NCBI RefSeq assembly: GCF_005405385.1
Contig: NZ_BJDY01000002.1
Location: 1 to 64,000, forward strand
Length of the DNA stretch: 64,000 bases
Direction of reading: 5' to 3'
DNA from: Lactiplantibacillus mudanjiangensis
GTDB lineage: Bacteria; Bacillota; Bacilli; Lactobacillales; Lactobacillaceae
The notes beneath the pieces were generated by a model. The model worked only from the letters and a program-made list of their open reading frames with translations, searched no databases and was not told where the DNA came from. Numbering within the stretch: the first letter of the stretch is position 1; every line of letters starts with the position of its first letter. Below, in pieces: positions 9,296 to 19,350 of the stretch. The position numbers and the translations under genes were made by a program.

Positions 9296-11944
9296 ATGGC
9301 AAAAAAATTATTATTGATTGATGGCAATAGCGTCGCGTTTCGGGCGTTTTTCGCGTTGCATAACCAACTCGACCGGTTTGTGAATGCGGATGGGTTGCAC
9401 ACGAATGCCATTTATGGCTTCAACACGATGCTTGACCACATGATCAAAGCGGTTAAACCAACCGATATGTTGGTCGCTTTTGATGCGGGTAAGACGACTT
9501 TTCGGACGGCGATGTTCGATGATTACAAAGGTGGCCGGGCGAAAACGCCGGGTGAATTTGGCGAACAAATGCCATACATCAAAAAGTTATTGGATGCTTA
9601 TGGGATTCAACACTACGAATTAAAAGATTATGAAGCCGATGACATTATCGGGACGTTAGCCAAGCAAGCTGACGAAGCCGGATACACCACGACGATCGTG
9701 ACTGGGGATCGCGATTTAACCCAATTAACGACTGATCGGACGACTGTGGCGGTGACCGTGAAGGGTGTTTCAGAGGTTGAACGCTATACCCCAGAACATG
9801 TCCAAGAAAAGCTCGGCATTACGCCAACGCAAATCATCGATATGAAGGGCCTAACGGGTGATACGTCTGATAATTATCCGGGTGTCACTAAAGTCGGTGA
9901 AAAGACCGCTTTGAAGCTACTGAAAGAATATGGCTCCATTGAAGGCGTCTACGAAAATATCGATGGCATGAAGAAGAGCAAGATGAAGGAACATTTGATT
10001 GAAGATCATGAGTTAGCGACGCGGGCGAAAGTCTTAGCGACGATTAAACGTGATGCGCCAATCAAGGTAGGCTTAGCTGATTTGCCATATGAAGGCCCTA
10101 ATGTTGAAACGTTAGCCGAATTCTATCAAGAAATGGATTTCCAATCATTCTTGAAGAAGTTAAACGTCGGGCCGGCTGAACCAGCGACACCAATCGATTA
10201 TACGGTCTTAACCAAAGATAACTTAGCGGAACTCGATCAATTCAAAACGGCGGTTGAGTTCTATCTTGAAATGCCAACGGCTAATTATCATGTTTCAGCT
10301 TTTGCCGGGTTTGCGATTGGGCATGATGGACATTGGTATATCAGTCGGAATATGGATTTATTACAAGAACCTGCCTTAAAAGACTTGTTGGCTAGCACCA
10401 CGGTGCAAAAAAATGTCTTTGATATGAAGCGGACGATTGTCGGCTTACATCGATTGGGACTAGAATTCCATGCGGTTGATTTTGACCTCTTACTGGTTTC
10501 TTACTTATTGGATACCAACGATAACAGTAATGACCTTGGTAATTTGGCGGAACAACACGGCTACATGGACTTACCAACCGATGAAACAATTTACGGCAAG
10601 GGTGTCAAACGGGCCATTCCCGATGATGATACGGTCTTCTTTAGCCATTTAGCTCGGAAGTTAGCGGCCATCGCGGCGTTACAACCAACGCTACTTAAAG
10701 AACTTGATAAAAATGAACAAACACCGTTATATCACGATATTGAAAAACCAATGGCGTTAGTCTTGGCCCAAATGGAAATGGCTGGGATTAAGGTCGATGC
10801 GAGTCGTTTACAAGCGATGGGCAGCCAATTCAAAGAACGATTAAGTGAAATTGAACAAACCATTTATCAAGAAGCGGGTCATGAATTTAACATTAATTCA
10901 CCTAAGCAATTAGGCCAAATCTTGTTTGAAGAAATGAAGTTACCCGTGATCAAAAAGACGAAGACGGGGTATTCAACGGCGGTCGATGTCTTAGAAAAAC
11001 TAGCACCAGAAGCGCCAATCGTGGCGAATATCTTGCAATATCGCCAGATTTCGAAGATTCAGTCGACTTATGTGGAAGGGTTGCTTGATGCCATTCATTC
11101 AACTGATCAAAAGGTCCACACGCGTTACTTACAAACATTGACGCAAACGGGCCGATTGTCATCGGTTGACCCGAATTTGCAAAATATTCCAGTGCGGTTA
11201 GAAGAGGGTCGGCGGATTCGCCAAGCCTTCGTGCCGAGTCATGATGATTGGCAAATCTTCTCGTCTGACTATTCGCAAATTGAATTGCGTGTGTTAGCCC
11301 ACATTACCCATGATGAGAACTTGCAAGCGGCCTTTAAAGAAGGCGACGATATTCATACGGCGACAGCGATGCGGATCTTTAACTTAGCGTCACCAGAAGA
11401 CGTCACGCCAAATATTCGACGTCAAGCGAAGGCGGTTAACTTCGGGATTGTGTATGGCATTAGTGATTATGGGTTGTCACAAAACATCGGGATTACGCGG
11501 AAACAAGCCAAGCAATTTATCGATGCTTATTTCCAAGAATATCCAGGCGTTAAGCAATATATGACTGATATTGTCAAACAAGCCCGCGACCAAGGTTACG
11601 TTGAAACGATTTCCCACCGTCGTCGCTATTTGCCAGACATCAATGCCCGTGGCTTTAACCAACGCTCATTCGCTGAACGGACGGCAATGAACACGCCAAT
11701 TCAAGGGAGTGCCGCAGATATTATCAAGATTGCGATGATCCAGATGCAACAAGCATTGAAGGACGCTGGTCTGAAGGCAACGATGTTGTTACAAGTGCAT
11801 GATGAATTGATCTTCGAAGCGCCTGCCAGTGAAATTCCAACGTTAGAAAAATTAGTACCGAGTGTGATGGACTCTGCGATCGAACTAGAAGTGCCATTGA
11901 AAGTGGAAAGCCACTTTGGAAACACTTGGTATGATGCCAAATAG
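9296..11944 (+). CDS. polA: DNA polymerase I
   Basis: Repair and Okazaki-fragment maturation polymerase, 882 residues. The N-terminal 5'-3' exonuclease/flap domain (LLLIDGNSVAFRAFFA, YEADDIIGTLA, GLTGDTSDNYPGV) spans about residues 1-290. The middle domain lacks the Asp-x-Glu proofreading motif: where other enzymes have DTET this one reads EFYLEMPTA, so 3'-5' exonuclease activity is probably absent, as in Bacillus. The C-terminal family A polymerase has motif A DYSQIELRVLAH, the O helix RRQAKAVNFGIVYG, and motif C QVHDELIFE. An AAAGGAG site precedes the ATG. mutM follows after 13 bases, forming a repair operon with coaE. Confidence 0.97.
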   Translation: MAKKLLLIDGNSVAFRAFFALHNQLDRFVNADGLHTNAIYGFNTMLDHMIKAVKPTDMLVAFDAGKTTFRTAMFDDYKGGRAKTPGEFGEQMPYIKKLLDAYGIQHYELKDYEADDIIGTLAKQADEAGYTTTIVTGDRDLTQLTTDRTTVAVTVKGVSEVERYTPEHVQEKLGITPTQIIDMKGLTGDTSDNYPGVTKVGEKTALKLLKEYGSIEGVYENIDGMKKSKMKEHLIEDHELATRAKVLATIKRDAPIKVGLADLPYEGPNVETLAEFYQEMDFQSFLKKLNVGPAEPATPIDYTVLTKDNLAELDQFKTAVEFYLEMPTANYHVSAFAGFAIGHDGHWYISRNMDLLQEPALKDLLASTTVQKNVFDMKRTIVGLHRLGLEFHAVDFDLLLVSYLLDTNDNSNDLGNLAEQHGYMDLPTDETIYGKGVKRAIPDDDTVFFSHLARKLAAIAALQPTLLKELDKNEQTPLYHDIEKPMALVLAQMEMAGIKVDASRLQAMGSQFKERLSEIEQTIYQEAGHEFNINSPKQLGQILFEEMKLPVIKKTKTGYSTAVDVLEKLAPEAPIVANILQYRQISKIQSTYVEGLLDAIHSTDQKVHTRYLQTLTQTGRLSSVDPNLQNIPVRLEEGRRIRQAFVPSHDDWQIFSSDYSQIELRVLAHITHDENLQAAFKEGDDIHTATAMRIFNLASPEDVTPNIRRQAKAVNFGIVYGISDYGLSQNIGITRKQAKQFIDAYFQEYPGVKQYMTDIVKQARDQGYVETISHRRRYLPDINARGFNQRSFAERTAMNTPIQGSAADIIKIAMIQMQQALKDAGLKATMLLQVHDELIFEAPASEIPTLEKLVPSVMDSAIELEVPLKVESHFGNTWYDAK

Positions 11945-11957
11945 GAAGTGATCAGAC

Positions 11958-12779
11958 ATGCCAGAATTACCCGAAGTTGAAACCGTTCGCCGTGGATTGA
12001 ACCGGTTAGTTAAAGGCGCAACGATTGCCAGTATTGAGGTTCGTTGGCCTAAAATTATTAATAATGATGTCGACAGTTTTAAATCTCGTTTGATTGGACA
12101 AACGATCGAACGTGTTGATCGGCGCGGTAAATATTTGCTGTTTCGATTTAGTGATGGCTTAACGATGATTTCTCATCTTCGTATGGAAGGCAAGTACAAT
12201 GTGGTTCCAGCCAATGAGGACCAAGATAAGCATACTCACGTGATCTTTCATTTAACCGATGACCGTGACTTGTTGTATAACGATACGCGGAAGTTTGGTC
12301 GGATGACCTTAGTGCCAACTGGCGAAGAAGTGACGGTGGCAGGACTTAAAACTATCGGCCCAGAACCGACGGAAAACGACTTAACCGTGGCTTATTTGAC
12401 AGACATTTTTAGTCAGTCTAAGAAGATGATCAAGCCGTTATTACTTGACCAAAGTAAAATTGCCGGGATCGGGAATATCTATGCTGATGAGACGCTTTGG
12501 ATGAGTAAAATTCATCCGATGCGGCCAGCCAGTTCGTTGACTGATGATGAAATCGTGGTCTTGCGACAAAGCATTATTGATGAAATGGCGATGGCTATTA
12601 AAGGTCATGGCACCACGGTGCATTCATTTTCGACCTTTGGTGAGACCGGAAAATTCCAGAATCAGTTGCATGTTTATGGCCATGAGGGCGAACCTTGCGA
12701 ACGCTGCGGGTCTTTGATTGAAAAAATCAAAGTCGCACAACGCGGGACGCACTTCTGTCCACATGAACAACAATTATAG
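11958..12779 (+). CDS. mutM: Formamidopyrimidine-DNA glycosylase (Fpg/MutM)
   Basis: Bifunctional glycosylase/AP lyase that removes 8-oxoguanine and other oxidized purines, 273 residues. The catalytic N-terminus PELPEVETVRRGL is intact (Pro2 nucleophile after Met removal, Glu3). The helix-two-turn-helix region (LLLDQSKIAGIGNIYADE) is present. The C-terminal zinc finger begins CERC but ends FCPHEQQL, so the fourth zinc ligand, usually Cys in FCPxCQ, is Glu; the neighbouring His might substitute. The gene lies between polA and coaE and is separated by only a few bases from each. Confidence 0.96.
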   Translation: MPELPEVETVRRGLNRLVKGATIASIEVRWPKIINNDVDSFKSRLIGQTIERVDRRGKYLLFRFSDGLTMISHLRMEGKYNVVPANEDQDKHTHVIFHLTDDRDLLYNDTRKFGRMTLVPTGEEVTVAGLKTIGPEPTENDLTVAYLTDIFSQSKKMIKPLLLDQSKIAGIGNIYADETLWMSKIHPMRPASSLTDDEIVVLRQSIIDEMAMAIKGHGTTVHSFSTFGETGKFQNQLHVYGHEGEPCERCGSLIEKIKVAQRGTHFCPHEQQL

Positions 12780-12788
12780 GAGTTGGCG

Positions 12789-13385
12789 ATGACAAAATTA
12801 ATTGGTCTTACTGGTGGGATCGCGACCGGCAAATCAACGGTTTCGGCGATTCTTGCTGAAAATGGGCTACCGATTGTCGATGCAGATAAAATCGCGTGGC
12901 AAGTCGAGGGACCCAATACCCCGGTACTTGCACAAATCGTGGCCCATTTTGGCCCGCAAGCGCAATTACCTGATGGCAGTTTGAATCGGAAATGGCTCGG
13001 ACGGTTAGTCTTTAATGATGCGACTGCCTTAGCTGAATTGACGGCGATAACCCAAATGCCAATTCAAACGGCGGTCTTACAAGCAATTGTGGCGGCGGGA
13101 AAAACGCAGCCTCCAGCCGTTATTTTAGATATTCCGTTGTTATTTGAAAGTGGCTGGCAACATATTTGCGATCAAGTGATCGTGGTAAGTGCCCCGGCCG
13201 AGGTTGTTTTGTCCCGGTTAATGGCGCGTAATGACCTAACCGCGGCAGCGGCTCAGGCGCGAATCAATAGTCAATTGCCACTCGCAACGAAGGTCAAACA
13301 AGCCGATGTCGTGATTGACAACGGTGGTAACATTGATAAAACGCGAACGGCCGTGTTAAAATGGCTGAAAACGATTAATGTTTAA
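12789..13385 (+). CDS. coaE: Dephospho-CoA kinase
   Basis: Catalyses the last step of coenzyme A synthesis, the ATP-dependent 3'-phosphorylation of dephospho-CoA. The 198-residue protein has the P-loop GLTGGIATGKST near residue 6, DADKIAWQV and the lid region VVSAPAEVVLSRLMARN. The ATG at 12789 is preferred to the in-frame TTG at 12783 because AGGAG (12778-12782) then sits six bases upstream. It is the third gene of the polA-mutM-coaE unit. Confidence 0.95.
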   Translation: MTKLIGLTGGIATGKSTVSAILAENGLPIVDADKIAWQVEGPNTPVLAQIVAHFGPQAQLPDGSLNRKWLGRLVFNDATALAELTAITQMPIQTAVLQAIVAAGKTQPPAVILDIPLLFESGWQHICDQVIVVSAPAEVVLSRLMARNDLTAAAAQARINSQLPLATKVKQADVVIDNGGNIDKTRTAVLKWLKTINV

Positions 13386-13422
13386 TTCATAAATGTAAGT
13401 AGAAAAACGAGGTGAGCAGTCC

Positions 13423-13935
13423 ATGCAATGTCCACACTGTCATCATAATGGCTCCCGGGTTGTCGATAGTCGTCCAACTGACGATGGTCGCGTGATTCGG
13501 CGGCGCCGTGAATGTGAAAACTGTGGGTTCCGCTTTACAACTTTTGAACGGGTTGAAGCAACCCCATTACTAGTCATTAAAAAGAACGGTGCGCGCGAAG
13601 AATTTAATCGCGAAAAGATTTTGCGCGGGATTATTCGTTCCGCCGAAAAACGCCCCGTTAGTATGGAAACTATGACCGGCGTCGTTGATGACGTCGAAAA
13701 TAAAGTCCGTTCCTTAGGTGAAAATGAAATTTCGAGCCAAGTGATCGGTGAATACGTTATGGAAAAATTAGCAGATATTGATGAAATTTCGTATATTCGA
13801 TTTGCCAGTGTTTATCGGCAATTTAAAGATATGCACGTTTTCTTAAATGAACTGCAAGATATGATGGAACGCGACAAGGTTAAGTTGGCTAAAGCGCCAA
13901 AAAAAGCCAAGTCGGTGAAAGATAAAAAAGAATAA
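13423..13935 (+). CDS. nrdR: Transcriptional repressor NrdR
   Basis: Zinc-ribbon/ATP-cone regulator that represses ribonucleotide reductase genes when dATP is high. The protein is 170 residues, slightly longer than usual because of a Lys-rich tail. Four cysteines (CPHC at the N-terminus and CENC near residue 31) form the zinc ribbon. The ATP-cone follows from about residue 49 ([19 protein letters not shown]). As in many Firmicutes it stands directly before dnaB and dnaI, with 12 bases to the next gene. Confidence 0.97.
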   Translation: MQCPHCHHNGSRVVDSRPTDDGRVIRRRRECENCGFRFTTFERVEATPLLVIKKNGAREEFNREKILRGIIRSAEKRPVSMETMTGVVDDVENKVRSLGENEISSQVIGEYVMEKLADIDEISYIRFASVYRQFKDMHVFLNELQDMMERDKVKLAKAPKKAKSVKDKKE

Positions 13936-13947
13936 TGGTGATGCAAC

Positions 13948-15330
13948 ATGCCTAAAGAAGAGCCAAGCTTAACACCTAAAACGGGCTTCATTGTTCCTAA
14001 GATGTTGCCATTATCAGCGGCTGATCAAACGGTATTAGCCCAATTGTATTTGCCGTTAACAGGACCGTTAGCTTATAGCTTGTATGCGGCTTTACAGGGG
14101 TTACAACGTGATTCAGGTCCTCGTGAGACCCATGCCACGTTACTCAACAGTTTAAATGTGGATCTACCGACGGTGTTGACGGCTCGCCAGAAACTGGAAG
14201 CGACTGGGTTATTGCGGACTTATCGGCAAACCGATCCTGCAGGTGAGTGGCTGCTTTATCATTTGCAGGCGCCAATGACGGCAGCTCAGTTTTTAGCGGA
14301 TGATTTGCTCAGTGTATTGTTGCTCGATGCAGTGGGTGAGTCACGCTTTAAACAATTGGCCGCAACGTTTACGCCCGCTACTCCAGATTTGAGTCATGCG
14401 ACTGAAGTGACGGCAAACTTATTGAGTGTTTTTCATATTGATAGTGAAAAAGTCACCCATACGCCAACGGTAGTTCAAGCCGTTCGTCAACAAGTACCAG
14501 CCACGAGTGCAACCTCGGCGCCAAGTTTAGCAACCACTGATTTCGATTGGCAAGTGCTCGGTCAAATTTTAGAGCAAAACTACGTGAACTTGGATCAAGT
14601 CCAAGCTTCACGTCAATTGATTGTGACTGAGAGCCGAGTTTACGGGATTAGTGAAGTGGAAATGGGTAAATTGATTAGTGAGGTTGCCAGTTTAACCACG
14701 GGTAAATTTGATCCCCAACAGTTAAAATTAGTGATCGCTAAGCGCTATCAACGACCAAGTACACCAGTATCTGCGGCACCAACCAGTGCAGCGGCTCCGG
14801 CACAGTCGACCTCGGCAGCTAAAGATAAACTGACGGCAGCCGAACAACAATTAGTGATGATTGCGCAAAACACGACACCGTATGATTTTATTGAAGCCTT
14901 GAAAAAAGAAAAACACGGATTTGTGACAAGTGGTGAGAATCGCTTAGTTCATGATCTAGTCGGGCGGGGTGTCTTGTCGAACGCGGTGATTAATTTATTG
15001 ATTTATTATTTATTACAAAATCGTGAATTAACCACAATCAATAAGAATTTACTAGAAACGATTGCCAATGATTGGCAACAACATCAGATTACCACGCCGG
15101 AAGCCGCACTTGCGTACTTACGACAACGGCAACAACCGAAACCAGCGCGGTCGCGGCGAAATAGTCGGCCAACGCGTAAAGAAGTGGTGCCGGATTGGGC
15201 TAAAAAGTCCGCGGCCAGTGGCGCCAGCGCACCAGCAAGTGCCAGTTCGGCTAGCATGACGACCGCCGAACGTGAAAAGTTGGCAGCTCGGATTGCCAAG
15301 CTCAGTACTAATGCAGATAAGGAGGGTTAG
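13948..15330 (+). CDS. dnaB: Replication initiation / membrane attachment protein DnaB (Firmicute type)
   Basis: Primosome component that, with DnaD and DnaI, loads the replicative helicase; it is not the E. coli DnaB helicase. The 460 residues include an N-terminal winged-helix region (LTPKTGFIVPKMLPLSAADQ onward), a central DnaD-like domain (YGISEVEMGKLISEVAS), an Ala/Ser/Pro-rich linker and a second DnaD-like region (LLIYYLLQNRELTTINKNLLETIANDW) followed by a basic tail. The stop is three bases before dnaI, whose ribosome site lies inside this gene, so the two are coupled. Confidence 0.92.
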   Translation: MPKEEPSLTPKTGFIVPKMLPLSAADQTVLAQLYLPLTGPLAYSLYAALQGLQRDSGPRETHATLLNSLNVDLPTVLTARQKLEATGLLRTYRQTDPAGEWLLYHLQAPMTAAQFLADDLLSVLLLDAVGESRFKQLAATFTPATPDLSHATEVTANLLSVFHIDSEKVTHTPTVVQAVRQQVPATSATSAPSLATTDFDWQVLGQILEQNYVNLDQVQASRQLIVTESRVYGISEVEMGKLISEVASLTTGKFDPQQLKLVIAKRYQRPSTPVSAAPTSAAAPAQSTSAAKDKLTAAEQQLVMIAQNTTPYDFIEALKKEKHGFVTSGENRLVHDLVGRGVLSNAVINLLIYYLLQNRELTTINKNLLETIANDWQQHQITTPEAALAYLRQRQQPKPARSRRNSRPTRKEVVPDWAKKSAASGASAPASASSASMTTAEREKLAARIAKLSTNADKEG

Positions 15331-15333
15331 CCC

Positions 15334-16269
15334 ATGGAAAATATTTCGGAGACGCTGAAAACGTTAATGAATCGCCGTAATTTGAATCAGCGCTATCAAG
15401 ATCTGATGACGGCTGTGTATCAAGATCCTGATGTACGTGACTTCTTAACGGCGCATCAAGCGGAACTTTCACAGGACGCCCTAGAACGCAGTGCCAGTAA
15501 GTTATATGAATTTTGTGAGGAAAAGCGGAAGATTGCTCGGCATGAACCAAGCCAAGCGCCAGGTTATCAGCCAGAACTTGTGATGAGTAATCACTTGATT
15601 GATATTGCCTATCAACCGACTGCTCAGTTGCAAGAGGCCCAAGCTGCTCGTGCATTGAAACAGCGGGTGCGTTCAATTAGTATGCCGAAAAATATTCAAG
15701 ATGCAGATTTGAAATCATATGATCCAGATGGTGATCGGGCGGCAGCGTTAGTGTCGGCGTTGGACTTTATTGATGCTTACACCCAAACGCCCAAACGATT
15801 CCATCGTGGGTTGTATCTTTATGGGTCATTCGGTGTCGGCAAGACTTACTTGCTCGGTGCCATGGCGAATGAATTAGCCGCTCGTGGCTTTCAGACGACG
15901 TTGATTCATTTTCCAAGTTTTGCGGTCGAGATGAAACGCTCAATTGGCAATAATACGTCCGGTGATAAAGTCGATGCCATCAAGCGTGCACCAATTTTAA
16001 TGATTGATGATATTGGTGCCGATGCCTCATCAACGTGGATTCGCGATGATGTGCTCGGAGTGATTTTGGAATATCGAATGCAAGAAGAATTGCCAACGTG
16101 CTTTTCATCGAATTTCTCAATGCAAGAATTACAGGCTGGTTACTTAACGATTTCCCAAAAAGGGGACGAAGAACCGGTCAAGGCCCAACGGATTATGCAA
16201 CGAGTCCGATATTTAGCGACCGAGATTGAAATGATTGGTCGCAATCGCCGTTTGAATCCAACTGATTAA
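15334..16269 (+). CDS. dnaI: Primosomal protein DnaI (helicase loader)
   Basis: AAA+ ATPase that loads replicative helicase rings at origins and stalled forks. The 311-residue protein has an N-terminal helicase-binding region (about 1-140), Walker A LYGSFGVGKTYLLG near residue 165, Walker B ILMIDDIGAD near residue 225, and a sensor/arginine-finger end RIMQRVRYLATE. GGAGGG at the end of dnaB supplies its ribosome site. It is the last gene of the nrdR-dnaB-dnaI unit, closed by a terminator. Confidence 0.96.
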   Translation: MENISETLKTLMNRRNLNQRYQDLMTAVYQDPDVRDFLTAHQAELSQDALERSASKLYEFCEEKRKIARHEPSQAPGYQPELVMSNHLIDIAYQPTAQLQEAQAARALKQRVRSISMPKNIQDADLKSYDPDGDRAAALVSALDFIDAYTQTPKRFHRGLYLYGSFGVGKTYLLGAMANELAARGFQTTLIHFPSFAVEMKRSIGNNTSGDKVDAIKRAPILMIDDIGADASSTWIRDDVLGVILEYRMQEELPTCFSSNFSMQELQAGYLTISQKGDEEPVKAQRIMQRVRYLATEIEMIGRNRRLNPTD

Positions 16270-16272
16270 AAT

Positions 16273-16308
16273 AAAACGTGTGGCTCAAAGTAGTCGCACG
16301 TTTTATTT
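16273..16308 (+). terminator. Terminator after dnaI
   Basis: AAAACGTG (16273-16280) pairs with CACGTTTT (16297-16304), followed by ATTTTG. Confidence 0.75.
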
Positions 16309-16323
16309 TGCTTAAAAATCGAG

Positions 16324-16351
16324 TTGACTTTTGAAACAAAAGTGGTTTAAT
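16324..16351 (+). promoter_or_regulatory. Promoter of the thrS T-box transcript
   Basis: TTGACT (16324-16329), a 16-base spacer and TTTAAT (16346-16351), just upstream of the T-box stem I. Confidence 0.55.
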
Positions 16352-16359
16352 TGAAAACA

Positions 16360-16588
16360 GATGCAAAAGACATGCTCAATTAATCATGGATCACAGAGAC
16401 CAAGACACTTTCTGGAAGTCTTGGACCAGATTTTTTGAGATACCACTTTTGCGGTAATGCTCAACAGAGCCGGAACGCGTCCGTTATTAGCGCTAATGAG
16501 TCAGTGACTTTAAGTTACTGAAAAATCGGGTGGAACCACGTCAATCACGTCCCTATTACTAGTTATGTCTAGTAGTGGGGACTTTTTT
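16360..16588 (+). promoter_or_regulatory. T-box riboswitch, threonine (specifier ACC)
   Basis: tRNA-sensing leader of thrS. Stem I is closed by GCAAAAG (16363-16369) with CTTTTGC (16446-16452), and the codon just before the 3' strand is ACC (16442-16444), a Thr codon followed by a purine as T-boxes require. The T-box core GGGTGGAACCACG lies at 16528-16540. The terminator GTCCCTATTACTAG (16549-16562) pairs with CTAGTAGTGGGGAC (16569-16582), followed by six T. Uncharged tRNA-Thr would favour the antiterminator and read-through into thrS. Confidence 0.95.
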
Positions 16589-16650
16589 GTCGTCCCGGCG
16601 CATGGTTCGTTTTGGTGAGTGGGTAAATTTTGAAGGAGTGTGTCTATTTT

Positions 16651-18615
16651 ATGGCAAGTATTAAGGTTAAATTTCCAGATGGCGCGGAAAAGCAATTCGA
16701 TGCCGGCGTAACGACGGAAGATATTGCAAAATCAATCAGTCCCTCATTGGCTAAACGGTCAGTGGCTGGGAAGTTCAACGGTGAAGTCGTTGATTATCGC
16801 CAACCCTTAACCACGGATGGTGCCATTGAAATCGTGGCTGCTGATAGTGATGAAGGTTTAGCAGTGTTACGTCAAACTGCTGCCCAAATCTTGGCTAATG
16901 CGGTTAAACAACTCTTCCCAAACATTCACTTTGGGAGTGGTGAAGGCAATGCTAACGGCTTCTTCTTTGATACCGACAATCCGGACGAAGATGGCAAGCA
17001 AGTTAGTGAAGACGATTTGGAAGCTATTACGTTGAAGATGCAAGCCATCGTCAAAGAAAACTTACCAATCGAACGTGAAGTTTTATCAAAGGCTGACGCG
17101 TTAGCTTTAGTTGGTGACAACCCTTACCAACAAGACTTAGTTAACGAACGTGCTGCTGCCAATGACGGTCAAGTCGTTGTTTACAAGCAAGGCGATTTCG
17201 TTGATTTATCAGATGGGGCTCAATTGGCTTCAACTGGTAAAGCCAAGATCTTCAAGTTATTGTCGGTTGCCGGTGCATACTGGCAAGGCAAGTCCAGCAA
17301 TCCAATGTTACAACGAATTTACGGGACAGCATTCTTGAAGCAAAAAGACTTAGATGCTGACTTAAAACGGCGTCAAGAAGCCCGCGAACGTGATCACCGG
17401 GTGATCGGGAATGAACTTGATTTATTCTTCGTTGATCCTAAAGTCGGTAATGGCTTACCTTACTGGATGCCAAATGGTGCCACGATCCGTCGTCAAATCG
17501 AACGTTACATCATCGACAAGGAAGTTGCTAACGGCTACCAACACGTTTACACCCCAGTTTTAGCTAACTTGGATGTTTACAAGCAATCTGGTCACTGGGA
17601 TCACTATCGTGAAGACATGTTCCCACCAATGGACATGGGTGATGGCGAACAATTGGAATTACGTCCAATGAACTGTCCTTCACATATCCAAATTTACAAC
17701 CATCATATTCGCTCATACCGTGAATTACCATTGCGGATTGCGGAACTTGGGATGATGCACCGTTATGAAAAATCTGGTGCTTTGACTGGGTTATCACGTG
17801 TTCGTGAAATGACCTTAAATGATGGTCATACGTTCGTTGCCATGGATCAAATTGAAGAAGAATTCAAGAAGATCTTGTCATTGATGGTTGAAGTTTATGA
17901 AGACTTTGATATTTCAGATTACCGGTTCCGTTTAAGCTACCGCGACCCTGAAAATAAAGAAAAATACTTCGATGATGACGCAATGTGGGAACGGAGTCAA
18001 AAGATGTTGAAGTCAGCCATGGATGACATGGGTCTCGACTACTTCGAAGCTGAAGGGGAAGCTGCTTTCTACGGTCCTAAGTTGGACGTTCAAACGAAGA
18101 CGGCCCTCGGTGGTGAAGAAACGTTATCAACCATCCAATTAGACTTCTTATTACCAGAACGCTTCGACTTGAAGTACGTTGGTTCTGATGGTGAAGAACA
18201 TCGTCCAGTCATGATTCACCGTGGGTTAGTTTCAACGATGGAACGTTTCACGGCTTACTTGACTGAAATCTATAAGGGTGCGTTCCCAACTTGGTTGGCA
18301 CCTAAACAAGTCACGATCATCCCAGTTAACAATGGTGCTCACGGCGAATACGCTGAAAACGTTCGTCGTCGTTTGGCTGAAGCTGGTATTCGGGTTAGTG
18401 TTGATGACCGGAACGAAAAGATGGGTTACAAGATCCGCGAATCACAAACTAAGAAGATTCCATACTTGTTAGTTGTTGGGGATCAAGAAGTTTCAACCGG
18501 GAATGTTTCGGTACGTAAGTACGGGGAAGAACGGACTGAATCTGAAGCCGTTGATATGTTCATCGGTGCCATCACTCAAGAAGTTCGAAACTACAGTCGG
18601 GGCGCTAGCAAATAA
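16651..18615 (+). CDS. thrS: Threonyl-tRNA synthetase
   Basis: Class II synthetase charging tRNA-Thr, 654 residues. The domains in order are TGS ([16 protein letters not shown]), the editing domain (about residues 65-230; its zinc-editing motif is less clear), the catalytic core with motif 2 and zinc residues ([46 protein letters not shown]), and the anticodon-binding domain ([12 protein letters not shown]). ATG 16651 is chosen over the in-frame TTG at 16630 because AAGGAG at 16633-16638 then lies about 12 bases upstream. Expression is controlled by the preceding threonine T-box. Confidence 0.97.
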   Translation: MASIKVKFPDGAEKQFDAGVTTEDIAKSISPSLAKRSVAGKFNGEVVDYRQPLTTDGAIEIVAADSDEGLAVLRQTAAQILANAVKQLFPNIHFGSGEGNANGFFFDTDNPDEDGKQVSEDDLEAITLKMQAIVKENLPIEREVLSKADALALVGDNPYQQDLVNERAAANDGQVVVYKQGDFVDLSDGAQLASTGKAKIFKLLSVAGAYWQGKSSNPMLQRIYGTAFLKQKDLDADLKRRQEARERDHRVIGNELDLFFVDPKVGNGLPYWMPNGATIRRQIERYIIDKEVANGYQHVYTPVLANLDVYKQSGHWDHYREDMFPPMDMGDGEQLELRPMNCPSHIQIYNHHIRSYRELPLRIAELGMMHRYEKSGALTGLSRVREMTLNDGHTFVAMDQIEEEFKKILSLMVEVYEDFDISDYRFRLSYRDPENKEKYFDDDAMWERSQKMLKSAMDDMGLDYFEAEGEAAFYGPKLDVQTKTALGGEETLSTIQLDFLLPERFDLKYVGSDGEEHRPVMIHRGLVSTMERFTAYLTEIYKGAFPTWLAPKQVTIIPVNNGAHGEYAENVRRRLAEAGIRVSVDDRNEKMGYKIRESQTKKIPYLLVVGDQEVSTGNVSVRKYGEERTESEAVDMFIGAITQEVRNYSRGASK

Positions 18616-18620
18616 AACCC

Positions 18621-18649
18621 TTGACACTAATTTTTGACTCTGGTATTAT
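18621..18649 (+). promoter_or_regulatory. Promoter of infC-rpmI-rplT
   Basis: TTGACA (18621-18626), a 17-base spacer and TATTAT (18644-18649); close to consensus and immediately upstream of the leader. Confidence 0.85.
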
Positions 18650-18655
18650 ATTGGA

Positions 18656-18780
18656 GTTGAGAAAAAAAGCAGAAGCACCCGCTTCTCGCCTAGGTGACTA
18701 AAGTCGTCGGGCAGATGAACGATGAATTAATTCCCATTAACGGGGTTGAGCGGGCGTATTATGCGCCCGCTCTTTTTGTG
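18656..18780 (+). promoter_or_regulatory. L20-type leader with attenuator terminator upstream of infC
   Basis: The transcript start region contains AGAAGCACCCGCTTCTCGCC and further paired segments, and ends in a strong terminator, GAGCGGGCG (18748-18756) with CGCCCGCTC (18764-18772) plus TTTTT. This layout matches the known Firmicute L20 leader, in which free ribosomal protein L20 binds the leader and promotes termination upstream of infC-rpmI-rplT. The family assignment rests on recognition, not on a covariance search. Confidence 0.8.
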
Positions 18781-18812
18781 GATTTCTCGAAATTTTACGG
18801 AGGTGAATTACC

Positions 18813-19328
18813 ATAGCTAAGGATTCAATGGTTAATGACGGCATCCGTGCTCGCGAAGTACGTTTGATTGCCAGTGATGGTGAACAATTAGGTGTCAAGT
18901 CACGACAAGAAGCAATGCAGATTGCTGAAGATGCAAGCTTAGACCTTGTTTTAGTTGCACCGAAAGCGAAACCACCTGTAGCCAGAATTATGGATTATGG
19001 GAAGTATCGTTTCGAGCAACAAAAGAAGCAACGTGAAGCACGTAAGAAACAAAAAGTTGTTAGCATCAAAGAAGTGCGCTTAAGCCCATCCATTGACACC
19101 AATGACTTTAACACAAAGCTGAAAAATGCTGAAAAGTTCTTGTCAAAAGGTGACAAAGTTCGGGTTTCCATCCGGTTTAAGGGTCGTGCCATTACTCATA
19201 AAGAGATTGGTCGTCAAGTCTTAAATCGAATGATTGAAGCCACTAAAGAATTTGCGTCAGTTGAAGCTTATCCAAAGATGGATGGGCGGAGCATGTTCTT
19301 GGTGTTAGCACCAAAAGCTGAGAAGTAA
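18813..19328 (+). CDS. infC: Translation initiation factor IF-3, probable ATA start
   Basis: Binds the 30S subunit, prevents 50S joining and checks start-codon pairing. The ATG at 18828 has no ribosome site at usable distance: GGAGGTG lies at 18799-18805, 22 bases away. Five codons upstream, in frame, is ATA at 18813, seven bases after that site, giving [10 protein letters not shown]. infC genes are known to use rare starts such as AUU so that IF-3 represses its own translation. The product is 171 residues with an N-domain ([12 protein letters not shown]), a linker rich in Lys/Arg ([18 protein letters not shown]) and a C-domain. It is the first gene of the infC-rpmI-rplT operon. Confidence 0.93.
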   Translation: MAKDSMVNDGIRAREVRLIASDGEQLGVKSRQEAMQIAEDASLDLVLVAPKAKPPVARIMDYGKYRFEQQKKQREARKKQKVVSIKEVRLSPSIDTNDFNTKLKNAEKFLSKGDKVRVSIRFKGRAITHKEIGRQVLNRMIEATKEFASVEAYPKMDGRSMFLVLAPKAEK

Positions 19329-19350
19329 ATTTCTAGGAGGATTATTGATT

